Of a stretch of 64,000 nt of DNA, positions 33,745-42,087 are shown one piece after another. The first letter of the stretch is position 1; every line of letters starts with the position of its first letter. The stretch is from CAZIJH01 sp964539655. Lineage in GTDB: Archaea > Aenigmatarchaeota > Aenigmatarchaeia > CG10238-14 > SCSR01. Made by a program: the position numbers and the translations under genes. The notes beneath the pieces are model-generated. The model searched no databases. It was not told the origin of the DNA and worked only from the letters and a program-made list of their open reading frames with translations. The stretch covers positions 1-64,000 of the forward strand of contig CAZIJH010000003.1 of the NCBI GenBank assembly GCA_964539655.1, written 5' to 3'.

Positions 33745-34371
33745 TTAACCTGACAGAACTTCTTCAATTTTTTGATTCAATATTTTCTCGATATCTTTGC
33801 ATAACGGATCTCTGAATCTCAAAATTTTTAAAACTTCGTCAATATGCTTACATTCGAAACCAACATGTTCTTTCTCCAGACATGCACATGCATTATCGAT
33901 TAGTTTTTGTGTATCAACGTCCCCTGCTGGAACAAGAATAACATAGTATCTGTTGTCCGATGCGACGTTGTCTGCTACCTTTATAGCCGATTCGCGAAGC
34001 TTGCTCGCGGTGACGTCGCTGAATTCGATATGTTTGAACATAAGTTTTGTCGAGAATGAGTTATGTTTTTCCTCTGGAATTCTTCTCAAAACTTCGCCTT
34101 TGCATTTTTCGGCGGCATGTGTTATCTTTGTATCTTGGATTGCAAATCTTGTGGAGACATAATCATTTATATATTTTGCTTTTTTCCAATGTTCAGTTGA
34201 GATGAGACCAACATTTCTGACAATTTCATCAAGTTTCGGTATCGCCAAATTCATCAATGTATGGTCGAATACAAGTCGGACAATTTTTGGCTGTCCATTG
34301 ATAGTCAAATAAATTTCTTCAGTGATAAACGTCTCCGAAGAACCGTTTTCGTTATTCGTTTCAGTGCTCAT
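33745..34371 (-). CDS. Hypothetical protein, 208 aa (transposon cargo)
   Basis: A soluble alpha/beta protein with a low-complexity N-terminus and a beta pair at about 20-40. There are Cys residues at about 109, 171, 173 and 183 in the C-terminal half, but no recognised motif. It is on the minus strand, converging on the 81-aa gene. About 235 bp without genes separate it from the right end of the element. Confidence 0.6.
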   Translation of the reverse strand: MSTETNNENGSSETFITEEIYLTINGQPKIVRLVFDHTLMNLAIPKLDEIVRNVGLISTEHWKKAKYINDYVSTRFAIQDTKITHAAEKCKGEVLRRIPEEKHNSFSTKLMFKHIEFSDVTASKLRESAIKVADNVASDNRYYVILVPAGDVDTQKLIDNACACLEKEHVGFECKHIDEVLKILRFRDPLCKDIEKILNQKIEEVLSG

Positions 34372-34606
34372 TTCTTCTCACCCTGTTCATCATTTGAAGG
34401 TCAGCTTCTTCTTTCGCGTCGCGTGTCAGAAAAAGTGTCCCATGTTGCCCTTTCGGACAGATTTTATTAGTATGCCAATATATTTAATCATTGCATTCTG
34501 GCAAACTACGAGTAATATCCAGTTAATCAGACATATTACGCGAGTATTACCTTAGCCATCAATAAATTACGACATCTTTTCCGTCAATAAAATCCGCGAC
34601 AGAACC

Positions 34607-34614
34607 AGAAAAGC
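34607..34614. repeat. Target-site duplication, right
   Basis: AGAAAAGC, identical to 31584-31591, directly outside the right terminal inverted repeat and 5 bp before the tfb TATA region. Confidence 0.85.
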
Positions 34615-34619
34615 AAAGG

Positions 34620-34626
34620 TTTAAAT
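34620..34626 (+). promoter_or_regulatory. TATA box of tfb
   Basis: TTTAAAT preceded by purine-rich AGCAAAGG (BRE-like); part of that upstream element lies in the target duplication of the transposon. Confidence 0.6.
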
Positions 34627-34689
34627 GCTTAACGGTTAATAGATTTTAAAGTCTTACGGAAATTAACGTTCACGAAATAGTGATAAAAA

Positions 34690-35631
34690 ATGGCTGCAAA
34701 GAAACCAGTTGCAAAGAGGGGAAACGTCTGCCCGGAATGCGGAAGCACGCAGTTCGTGGAAGATGCGATGCGCGGTGAGTTGGTTTGCGCCAAGTGCGGT
34801 CTTGTCCAGAAGGAAAATATTATTGATACGGGCCAGGAATGGAGGGCGTTCGACAGCGAACAGATGTCCAGGAGGGCCAGAAGCGGTGCTCCTCTCACTT
34901 TCACAAAACATGACAAGGGACTTACTACGGAAATCGGAAAGGGTCTCGGCGAGCTTTACAAAGTTCCAGCAAGGAAGAGAGCGCAATATTACAGACTGAC
35001 AAAGTGGCACAAGAGACTTATCAAATCTAAGGACAGGAATCTTTCTTTTGCATTGAGCGAACTTCAGAGAATCGTCTCGTTCCTCAACCTGCCAAGACCT
35101 ATTCACGAGAGGATTGCTCGTTATTACGAAGAGGCCGTCAACAAGGGTCTTGTTCGTGGAAGATCGATTGAATCCGTCGTCGCTGCGCTTACTTACGCAG
35201 TCTCGCGCGAATTCGATTCTCCGAGAACTCTTGACGAGATTTCGGAGGCAAGCGGAGTCGAGAAGAGGGAGATCGGAAGGACTTACAGGTACATTGCAAG
35301 GGAATTGCAGGTAAGAATTTTGCCCGCGGATCCTGTCACATTTGTTCCGAGGTTCACATCGATGCTCGGTTTGTCCGACAAGGTCCAGGCGAAGTCAATC
35401 GAGATTTTGAAGAAGGCGAAGAAGCACGACATAACTTCCGGAAAGGGCCCGACAGGCGTCGCTGCAGCCGCGATCTACGTCGCTACTGTCTTGATCGGCG
35501 AGAAGAGGACGCAGAGGGAAGTCGCTGACATAGTCGGCGTCACAGAAGTCACGATCAGGAACAGGTACAAGGAACTCGTCGAGAAACTTGGAATCGAGGA
35601 AGAAGTAGAGAAGAGAGCCAAAGAGGAATAA
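34690..35631 (+). CDS. tfb: Transcription initiation factor IIB (TFB)
   Basis: 313 residues. Zinc ribbon with Cys 14, 17, 33 and 36 (CPECG...CAKCG), B-reader/linker containing EWRAFDSEQ, then two cyclin-like repeats (about 105-200 and 205-300). It bridges TBP-DNA and RNA polymerase. Its promoter region is bordered by the 3-kb transposon, which may alter expression. Confidence 0.96.
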   Translation: MAAKKPVAKRGNVCPECGSTQFVEDAMRGELVCAKCGLVQKENIIDTGQEWRAFDSEQMSRRARSGAPLTFTKHDKGLTTEIGKGLGELYKVPARKRAQYYRLTKWHKRLIKSKDRNLSFALSELQRIVSFLNLPRPIHERIARYYEEAVNKGLVRGRSIESVVAALTYAVSREFDSPRTLDEISEASGVEKREIGRTYRYIARELQVRILPADPVTFVPRFTSMLGLSDKVQAKSIEILKKAKKHDITSGKGPTGVAAAAIYVATVLIGEKRTQREVADIVGVTEVTIRNRYKELVEKLGIEEEVEKRAKEE

Positions 35632-35647
35632 TTTCTTTGGTGATTTT

Positions 35648-35941
35648 GTGTCCGCAGAATTTCAAAAATATCTTCATGATCAAATCGATGATCAATCCGA
35701 ATCTTTAAGAGACGCAGTACTTTATTTGTATTTTAATTTTGACAAAGAAGGAAAAACTTGCGATACAAATAGTTTGAAGTTTACTTCTATCGCTCACCTA
35801 GAGCATCAATGTATTGAAATGGGTCTCTTTACTTACGACAATCCGACACAAATTTATCTTACACCAATTGCAAGAAAATTTGCGGAAAAAATGGAAAAAG
35901 AATTGATGCCTGCTGAAATTGCATCAATCAAAGATGGCTAA
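35648..35941 (+). CDS. Small winged-helix-like protein, 97 aa
   Basis: GTG start at 35648 after GGTGATT, 16 bp behind tfb. The helix-rich sequence with SLKFTSIAHLEHQCIEMGLF and a short TYDNPTQIYLTP wing suggests a winged-helix fold. The DNA-binding role is inferred. Confidence 0.55.
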   Translation: MSAEFQKYLHDQIDDQSESLRDAVLYLYFNFDKEGKTCDTNSLKFTSIAHLEHQCIEMGLFTYDNPTQIYLTPIARKFAEKMEKELMPAEIASIKDG

Positions 35942-35978
35942 ATCCAAAAATTTATTCTTCCTCCACTAACTAATCATC

Positions 35979-36500
35979 ATGTTTAAGGAAGTTCATCTCG
36001 GAGACAAAGGCGAAACTTCTGTAATCGGAAAGAAAATCGAGAAATGTTCTTGCAACACATCCGCGATAGGATCGATAGATGAATTGAATTCATTCATTGG
36101 TTTGGCTAAATCAAAAATTTCTGATGACAATCTGAAAAATATTTTGGAAAAAATCCAGAATGATTTGTTTGTTATCGGTTCTGAATTGTCAGGAGCCAAT
36201 GTAGTTTCTATATCAAAAATAAATGTTGACTGGATAGAGAATAAAACCAATGAATTGGATAACACACTTCCGAGATTGGATAAATTTATTTTGCCTGGCG
36301 AATCGGAATCTTCAGCCAATTTGCATGTGGCAAGGTCTGTCTGCAGAAGGGCGGAAAGAGAAATCGTGTCATTATCCAAAGAAGAAAAAATTAATTCAGA
36401 AGTTTTAAGGTACGTAAATCGTTTGTCTGATTTAATTTTTGTCTTGGCAAGAATTGTCGAGAAACATGAAAATGTAAAGGAAAAGATCTGGAAACATTAG
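35979..36500 (+). CDS. ATP:cob(I)alamin adenosyltransferase, PduO type
   Basis: 173 residues. The N-terminal GDKGETSV loop, the SIDELNSFIGLAK helix and RSVCRRAEREIV are the ATP/cobalamin-binding signatures of PduO/MMAB enzymes, which make adenosylcobalamin. No B12-dependent enzyme is seen nearby. Confidence 0.88.
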   Translation: MFKEVHLGDKGETSVIGKKIEKCSCNTSAIGSIDELNSFIGLAKSKISDDNLKNILEKIQNDLFVIGSELSGANVVSISKINVDWIENKTNELDNTLPRLDKFILPGESESSANLHVARSVCRRAEREIVSLSKEEKINSEVLRYVNRLSDLIFVLARIVEKHENVKEKIWKH

Positions 36501-37306
36501 CTTCTCATCAATCTTTTGAAATACTCTCTCGATTTCACCGCATTTATTTTTTCATTTCCGCCGTGGAACGTTTCGAATGTTACCGTCCCTGAATAATTCA
36601 TCTGCTTCAAGAAATTCGCGATGTATTTGAAATTTACCAGTCCTTTTCTCAATGGAAAATGCTCGTCATTTAATCCATGGTTGTCATGCAAATGTACGTG
36701 AGTAATTCTCGACTTGAAAGTCGACAAGAATTTTTTGATGTAAGACATCCTGCCGTTGATGAAACAGTGTCCTGAATCAAAATTTAATCCAATTCCTTTC
36801 ACGGAATCCAAAATTTTTTTGATATCCGAAAATTCGTGTATCTGATTTTTTCCAGGCATTATTTCCAAAACAATCTCGACGTTTCTTTTTTTCCCGTAAT
36901 TTACAAGCCGTTTCAAAATCTGAATATTGTTCTTGATAACTTCTTTCTTTATTTTTTGTTTTCTCAGATCCTGCTGCGAATAAAGATGAACGTTGAATTT
37001 CTTGATTCCAATCAATTTTGTAGAATCGATTATGTCTTTGCATATGTCAAACCATCCTTCGCGTATTTCCTCGTATGTATTTCCAAGTTCGGAATTCCAT
37101 GGAGCGTGAACTGTGGCGAACATGTTTCCCTTTTTGAGGATTTTTTTGATCCTGTTTTTTTGTACAGTTATTTCATTGCTGAACAAAACTTCGGGCTCTA
37201 TGGAAATTTCCACAAAATCAAATTTGTGCTTAGCTACTTCAGAAATTTCCTTGAGGACATCTTTCATCGGATTTGTTGTCGTGCCAAACTTCATCATAAA
37301 AAGCAA
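36497..37306 (-). CDS. Sugar-phosphate isomerase/epimerase-like TIM-barrel protein
   Basis: 269 residues of the AP-endonuclease-2/xylose-isomerase-like superfamily. Metal-ligand strands are visible: FVEISIEPE, ATVHAPW, VLEIMPG, LNFDSGHCF, HVHLHDNHG and VTFETFHGG. Substrate unknown. Overlaps the cobalamin gene by 4 bp, convergent. Confidence 0.8.
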   Translation of the reverse strand: MLFMMKFGTTTNPMKDVLKEISEVAKHKFDFVEISIEPEVLFSNEITVQKNRIKKILKKGNMFATVHAPWNSELGNTYEEIREGWFDICKDIIDSTKLIGIKKFNVHLYSQQDLRKQKIKKEVIKNNIQILKRLVNYGKKRNVEIVLEIMPGKNQIHEFSDIKKILDSVKGIGLNFDSGHCFINGRMSYIKKFLSTFKSRITHVHLHDNHGLNDEHFPLRKGLVNFKYIANFLKQMNYSGTVTFETFHGGNEKINAVKSREYFKRLMRS

Positions 37307-37315
37307 TTTTGTAAA

Positions 37316-38545
37316 TTATTTTTCTTCGGTAATTTCGTCTTTCTTCAATGTCTTTGACAAGTCGTGAATCAATTTTCTAACATGCTCTCTCATATCGTTG
37401 ATTTCCTTCTCCGGAATTTTGTCGATTTTCTTTTCGTCGGCCAATTTTTTCATTTCATCAATCTTCTTCCAGATGTCGAAATAATAACCGTCTACCCTCC
37501 TCGTCTCGATGAAATCCTTCTTGAACGCTTCTGAAAGGGGCATCTTCAATTTTGAAATGACTTCCTCCATCGTGGCCTCTTCTGGAATCTTGTGTACTAT
37601 TTTCAACGCATGTGTCGCTGCTTTCTGCAAGACTTCTTGCGTTCTCTCCAAAACTTTTTCCTTCTTCCTCAATTCAAGCGCATTCAGGAGACTGAACATT
37701 TTTTCTACGAACTTATCGGCCTTGTCAAGCCATTCGTCTACAAAAGTGCCCGAAACATCCATCAGTTCCTTGTGTTCAATCTTCTTCCTAATCTCGATTA
37801 TTTCTTTCAGCCACTCGGCATACTCCTTGTCGATTATTCCGGGCTCGACGAGATATTTCATCATTTCTTCGTATGCCTTGTTCGGGACGGGCGGCTCGAG
37901 CCCCATGAACATCAAAACCGCCTGCGAGCTGTTCAGCATCGCATAGTACGCGTCCTCCGCAAGCATCAAGAGTTTGACAGTCTTTGCGCGCATTATTTTC
38001 TTCGGAGCGCCTTCCATATAATTTTCGATAGCCTCTCTTGTCGCGGGAATCTTTCCCATCTCCAAAAGTTTTTTTATCGGCATGAAGAATCCTGTGTCGT
38101 ACACTGCGACTCCTTCCTTGATGAAATTGTAAATTATCGGATGTGCAACGCGCGCATAGTCCCAAAAATCTGTTAGAGTGTAAGACGGCTGCACCGAAAT
38201 AAGATTTATTTTTTCCTCTTTTCCGTCGGGAGTCTTGATCGTTATCTTTGCGTCCGAAATGCTGTCCGCAATTTTTTCCAAGTCTCCGTCAATCTTGTCC
38301 AACATTTCTGGAGTGAGCTGCTGCGTCGTGTCGTCGATTACAACAAAAATATCTATGTCGCTCGTCGGCTTGAATTCTGCGCGCGCAACGGACCCCATCA
38401 TCACAATTGCTTTTACAAATTTTCCGTATTTCTTCAAAACTTTTTTGGAAAAAGCGTTGACTATGTTCAATCTTTTTTCTTTCGTGTCAGTCGTCGACTT
38501 CACTGATTTTGCTTTTGTTGTTTTTTTCTTTGCCATTTCGTTCAA
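37316..38545 (-). CDS. MNT nucleotidyltransferase fused to HEPN-like domain, paralog 1
   Basis: 409 residues. A Lys-rich start, then an MNT domain with GSVARAEFKPTSDID (GS at 51-52, D63, D65). A helical domain at about 165-280 contains RKKIEH (R253-H258), the Rx4H pattern of HEPN ribonucleases, and a further helical bundle follows. MNT and HEPN usually occur as separate antitoxin and toxin; here they are in one chain. The gene overlaps paralog 2 by 4 bp. Confidence 0.7.
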   Translation of the reverse strand: MNEMAKKKTTKAKSVKSTTDTKEKRLNIVNAFSKKVLKKYGKFVKAIVMMGSVARAEFKPTSDIDIFVVIDDTTQQLTPEMLDKIDGDLEKIADSISDAKITIKTPDGKEEKINLISVQPSYTLTDFWDYARVAHPIIYNFIKEGVAVYDTGFFMPIKKLLEMGKIPATREAIENYMEGAPKKIMRAKTVKLLMLAEDAYYAMLNSSQAVLMFMGLEPPVPNKAYEEMMKYLVEPGIIDKEYAEWLKEIIEIRKKIEHKELMDVSGTFVDEWLDKADKFVEKMFSLLNALELRKKEKVLERTQEVLQKAATHALKIVHKIPEEATMEEVISKLKMPLSEAFKKDFIETRRVDGYYFDIWKKIDEMKKLADEKKIDKIPEKEINDMREHVRKLIHDLSKTLKKDEITEEK

Positions 38546-39399
38546 TCTTCTTCCGGAAGTTCTTCCCCGAGAATTTCTTTTGGAATGAGCTTCTTGAATC
38601 TTTCAATCAGTCCTTTCGCAAGATGCAAAGCCTGGTCAAGATGCTCTGTCGTCACTTCCTTTATTTCTTTGTGGTCTATTGCCTTCCACAATTTGTCGAG
38701 GTCCTGGAAATTTTTGAGATATTTTCTCTCGAGTTTTTTCGACTTCACGAATTTTTCCAAATATTCTATCGCGCCTTTGTAGTCCGGCTGTGCCTTGAAA
38801 TGGTACATGACTGCCGCCTGTATTATATCCATCGCGGTATACCTCAATTCGAAAATCATTGATTTGATGTCCATTTTTATTTTCCTGTATCTTGCTTCCG
38901 ATGCTCTTGCCTTCAGCGAAATTGTTTCCTCGCTCGGCGGAATCATGCCCATGCTCAGCATTCTCTGCACGGGCTTCACAAAACCTGTATCGTATATCGG
39001 CAGTCCGTATCTCAGAAAATTGACAAGCTCGGGGGAACCCATCTTGACCCACTGCCAGAATTCCGTTATGTTCGTGGTCTGCACGTGAAGGTCTTTCAGT
39101 TCGTGCGCGATGAGATGAAGATGAGATTGAACCTTCTCGAGGTCGTCCGACGATTTAGTCGCAGTGTCGTCCAAAATTACCCACATGTCAGCGTCGCTTC
39201 CTTTCTTTATGTCTCCGCGCACTATTGATCCGAAAACAAGAACCGATTTTATTATGTCCCCGTACTGCCTGCGCGATTCGTTGGTGAACCTGACAGCCTT
39301 TGCCATCAGCTCATCCTTGTGAGAAAGTTCTTCCTTTTTCTTCTGCTTCTTAGCAAGTTCCACGTCTGCCAGCTCTTCTTCGAGTTTTTCCAATGGCAT
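38542..39399 (-). CDS. MNT nucleotidyltransferase fused to degenerate HEPN-like domain, paralog 2
   Basis: 285 residues, same order as paralog 1. Coiled start, MNT motif GSIVRGDIKKGSDAD (GS at 57-58, D69, D71), helical C-terminal domain. At the position of Rx4H it reads WKAIDHKE, keeping the His (H243) but not the Arg, so nuclease activity is doubtful. First gene of the two-gene unit. Confidence 0.7.
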   Translation of the reverse strand: MPLEKLEEELADVELAKKQKKKEELSHKDELMAKAVRFTNESRRQYGDIIKSVLVFGSIVRGDIKKGSDADMWVILDDTATKSSDDLEKVQSHLHLIAHELKDLHVQTTNITEFWQWVKMGSPELVNFLRYGLPIYDTGFVKPVQRMLSMGMIPPSEETISLKARASEARYRKIKMDIKSMIFELRYTAMDIIQAAVMYHFKAQPDYKGAIEYLEKFVKSKKLERKYLKNFQDLDKLWKAIDHKEIKEVTTEHLDQALHLAKGLIERFKKLIPKEILGEELPEED

Positions 39400-39497
39400 A
39401 AATATCGTTGGGATTTATCTTTATTTAAGTCTTGGCAATCTATTTTGATTTTAAGCCCGCAAAGGCTTTATGAAGTTTAACGTTTATTGTGATTAGC

Positions 39498-40214
39498 ATG
39501 AAAGCAGTAATACTGGCAGGTGGCCTCGGCACTAGGCTGCGCCCGGTGATCGGGAACGGCAATTCCAAGGTGATGATAGAGTACGCCAATAAGCCTCTTC
39601 TTCAGAGAACGATCGAACTTCTGCGCGACAAGGGTTTCAGCGAAATAGTTCTGGTCGTCAGCCACATGAAGCATAAGATAATGGATTATTTCGGGAACGG
39701 TGAAAAGTTCGGAGTGAAAATTGATTACGCGTTCCAGGCAAATCCGAAGGGCGGGACTGCAGATGCTGTTAGATATGCGAAGAATAAAATAAACGAGGAC
39801 AAATTTTTGCTTTTGTACGGAGACAATATTTTCGACCCGTCTAGTATCGAAAAGCTGATGGTCAACAGGTTCGGTTTCGACGGCGTTCTTTGCACCAAGG
39901 AAGTTTCGAATCCCTCTAAATTCGGAATACTCGAAATCAACGGCACGCTTGTCAAAAAAATCCATGAGAAGCCGGAAGTTCCTCCGACAAATTTCGCGAT
40001 GACCGGGCTGTTTATTTTGCCGAAAGATATTTTTTCAGCAATCGATCGGACAAAGGTTTCTTCGCGCGGAGAATACGAGCTGACAGATTCGATACAGATT
40101 TTGATTGACAGTGGTAAAAAGATTGGCTACTGCAAACTTTCAGGATATTGGTTAGACCCGCGTGACAAGAACGAGATAGACGAAGCAAACAAGCTGATCA
40201 ACCAGACCAACTGA
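39498..40214 (+). CDS. Sugar nucleotidyltransferase (glucose-1-phosphate thymidylyl/uridylyltransferase type)
   Basis: ATG at 39498, preceded by GTGATT. The intact signature LAGGLGTRLRPVIG is at residues about 6-19, LLYGDNIFD (metal site) at about 108-116, then EKPEVPPTNFAMTGLF. It activates a sugar phosphate with an NTP for glycan synthesis. It contrasts with the degenerate RHH-fused version at 25930. Confidence 0.88.
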   Translation: MKAVILAGGLGTRLRPVIGNGNSKVMIEYANKPLLQRTIELLRDKGFSEIVLVVSHMKHKIMDYFGNGEKFGVKIDYAFQANPKGGTADAVRYAKNKINEDKFLLLYGDNIFDPSSIEKLMVNRFGFDGVLCTKEVSNPSKFGILEINGTLVKKIHEKPEVPPTNFAMTGLFILPKDIFSAIDRTKVSSRGEYELTDSIQILIDSGKKIGYCKLSGYWLDPRDKNEIDEANKLINQTN

Positions 40215-40228
40215 TTTTTAGAAAATTA

Positions 40229-42061
40229 TTATTTTAATTCTTCCTTCTTCCATTCTTCCGGCCTTTTCTTTCCCTCTTCTATCGCGAACTTTCCAAAGAA
40301 CGTATAGTCCTCCTCAGGAGATTTAAGCATTCCTTTCAGCGGATCGAAATAATGTTCCTTGATCATCGCAAACTGCCTGTCTGGAGAGTAGAATCCTTCC
40401 CTCGACACCCCGTAAAATTCCATCGGAAGCTTTGTCGGGTCCGTGTCTTTCTCGAGATATTCCGCGATGAGCCTGAGAGACTGGACGCTTGTCTTGATGT
40501 ATTCTCCGGGATTCTGCCCGCCTCCGCGTTCAAAAATGAAGACGCCTTCCTCGAATCCTTTCTTGCGCAGCTGGTACAGCCAATTGTAAATATGTCTCTG
40601 GTCCTCGGATCCGACTTCGATCGGCATGTGCCTGTGCAACGGCGTCGGCGAAAAGAGATGCACTGCTTTCAAAAATTTTCCGACATCTTCCGGCGAGGAT
40701 TTTATTTCATTGCTAGGATCAAGCGCATTGTGTATGTAATGCTCGAAATCGATGAGGATCCCGAATTCGTCGGAAAATTTTCTCATGGACTTGACGAAAT
40801 TGTAAATCTGATTCAGGTGGACTATCCTCTGCCTGCCTAGAGCGTACTGCTGCGATAGCTCAGGATTCTCGAACACGAAAGGTATCTTCAATATGTTCAT
40901 CTTCTCGAACGCGGTCTTGTAGAAAAATTCCGGAGTCGGTTCGCTGCCGCCGTTTTTTTCCTTCCACAATCTTTCCCTTTCACGTATTGAATCCAATGGT
41001 GGCGCTGCTTGGAAATGTCCCATTATGTAACGGACTGAAACCGCCGCTATCAAATCGGGAGCGCCTGACAAATCGACTTTCCAATTTTCCTTGTCAATCA
41101 GCGATCCCTTTTTTCCGAGTTCGTACTTGTACCAGTTTTTCGCCAGGTTTTCCAAAGTTTCCGACTTGAAAAATATCCCCCACACAGGCTCGTTCGGGTC
41201 GTCTTTTTTCAGCTCCATGTATTTCGCGATGATCAGGTACGCGATTTCTTCGTTGTCGATCTGTCCCTTCGACCCTCTTTCCTTTGTGTGCTCGACCCAT
41301 ATGCGATACATTACTTCGCGAGATTTTGCAGGATCCTTTTCGAAAAGAGTCTTCAAGGTATCACGGCCTCCCTTGTGCCCTTCGATTATTTCTTTGAGCA
41401 GCTCTTCACCGATAATTTTGTCGATTTCTTCTTGAAATTCCTTTTTCACGCCGTAATAGCTGCTGAACATTATCGAGAACGTTTCGAACGGCATGAGAAT
41501 CTCGAGCAAATATTCCTTGAACCATTTTTTCAGTTCGTGCTCCTCGTTTTCGGATTTGCTTTCCCAAAGGCGCGTGAAATCGGAGATTCCGTCAAATGCT
41601 ACGCTGGCTTCCGATCTAGTTCTGAACGTTGCTGGGAAAATCCCAATCGGACCAGCATTCGACGCATGGAAGTTTATGAATTTCGGTTTGTATTTTTCAT
41701 TTTCTTCCTTTACGAACTTGAGCCACATGTGGTCGAGATAGTCATGCAATCTTGAATGCGAAATTCTCCAGTAGACTTCGACGGCCGTGTCCCATGCGAC
41801 TGTCTCGTTGATTTCTCCGTGTAAGCTCCATCCTATCCCGAGGCTGTCAACGCCTTGCTGGACCGAAGCCATCCATCCTGGCTGTATGAATTCCGCCGGG
41901 CTTTCCACGTCGACTTGCACGAACTTCACACCATAAGTTGTAATTGACAAAAATTTTGCGCCTAGCCCGTAAATCAGTTCGGGCGGAGTAGATCCCCCTC
42001 CGATCATCGCCATTCCGCTCGACACTGCTATCGTATATTTGTTACTTTTCTCATCTGACAT
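40229..42061 (-). CDS. Large TIM-barrel protein, xylose-isomerase-like superfamily
   Basis: 610 residues. Strand motifs of the endonuclease IV/xylose-isomerase-like barrel appear in order: GWSLHGE, FINFHAS, FVFENPEL, ILIDFEHYIHN, HRHMPIEVGSED and FIFERGG. A long insertion (about 190-330) splits the barrel. The size is twice that of typical members, so the enzyme is probably of an undescribed type. Function unknown. Confidence 0.55.
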   Translation of the reverse strand: MSDEKSNKYTIAVSSGMAMIGGGSTPPELIYGLGAKFLSITTYGVKFVQVDVESPAEFIQPGWMASVQQGVDSLGIGWSLHGEINETVAWDTAVEVYWRISHSRLHDYLDHMWLKFVKEENEKYKPKFINFHASNAGPIGIFPATFRTRSEASVAFDGISDFTRLWESKSENEEHELKKWFKEYLLEILMPFETFSIMFSSYYGVKKEFQEEIDKIIGEELLKEIIEGHKGGRDTLKTLFEKDPAKSREVMYRIWVEHTKERGSKGQIDNEEIAYLIIAKYMELKKDDPNEPVWGIFFKSETLENLAKNWYKYELGKKGSLIDKENWKVDLSGAPDLIAAVSVRYIMGHFQAAPPLDSIRERERLWKEKNGGSEPTPEFFYKTAFEKMNILKIPFVFENPELSQQYALGRQRIVHLNQIYNFVKSMRKFSDEFGILIDFEHYIHNALDPSNEIKSSPEDVGKFLKAVHLFSPTPLHRHMPIEVGSEDQRHIYNWLYQLRKKGFEEGVFIFERGGGQNPGEYIKTSVQSLRLIAEYLEKDTDPTKLPMEFYGVSREGFYSPDRQFAMIKEHYFDPLKGMLKSPEEDYTFFGKFAIEEGKKRPEEWKKEELK

Positions 42062-42087
42062 TTTTACTTCCCACTTCTAAATTTTTA

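Larger units (their letters stand above)
31592..34606. mobile_element. IS6/IS240-like transposon (3,015 bp) with cargo genes
   Basis: The terminal inverted repeats are 31592-31615 and, reversed, 34584-34606. They share an identical GGTTCTGTC tip and match at about 20 of 24 positions with one gap. Perfect 8-bp duplications AGAAAAGC flank them. Inside are a DDE transposase, a zinc-ribbon gene, an AbrB-type gene and two unknown genes. It is about twice the usual length of such insertion sequences. It lies between the divergent histone and tfb genes and abuts the tfb promoter. Confidence 0.88.
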
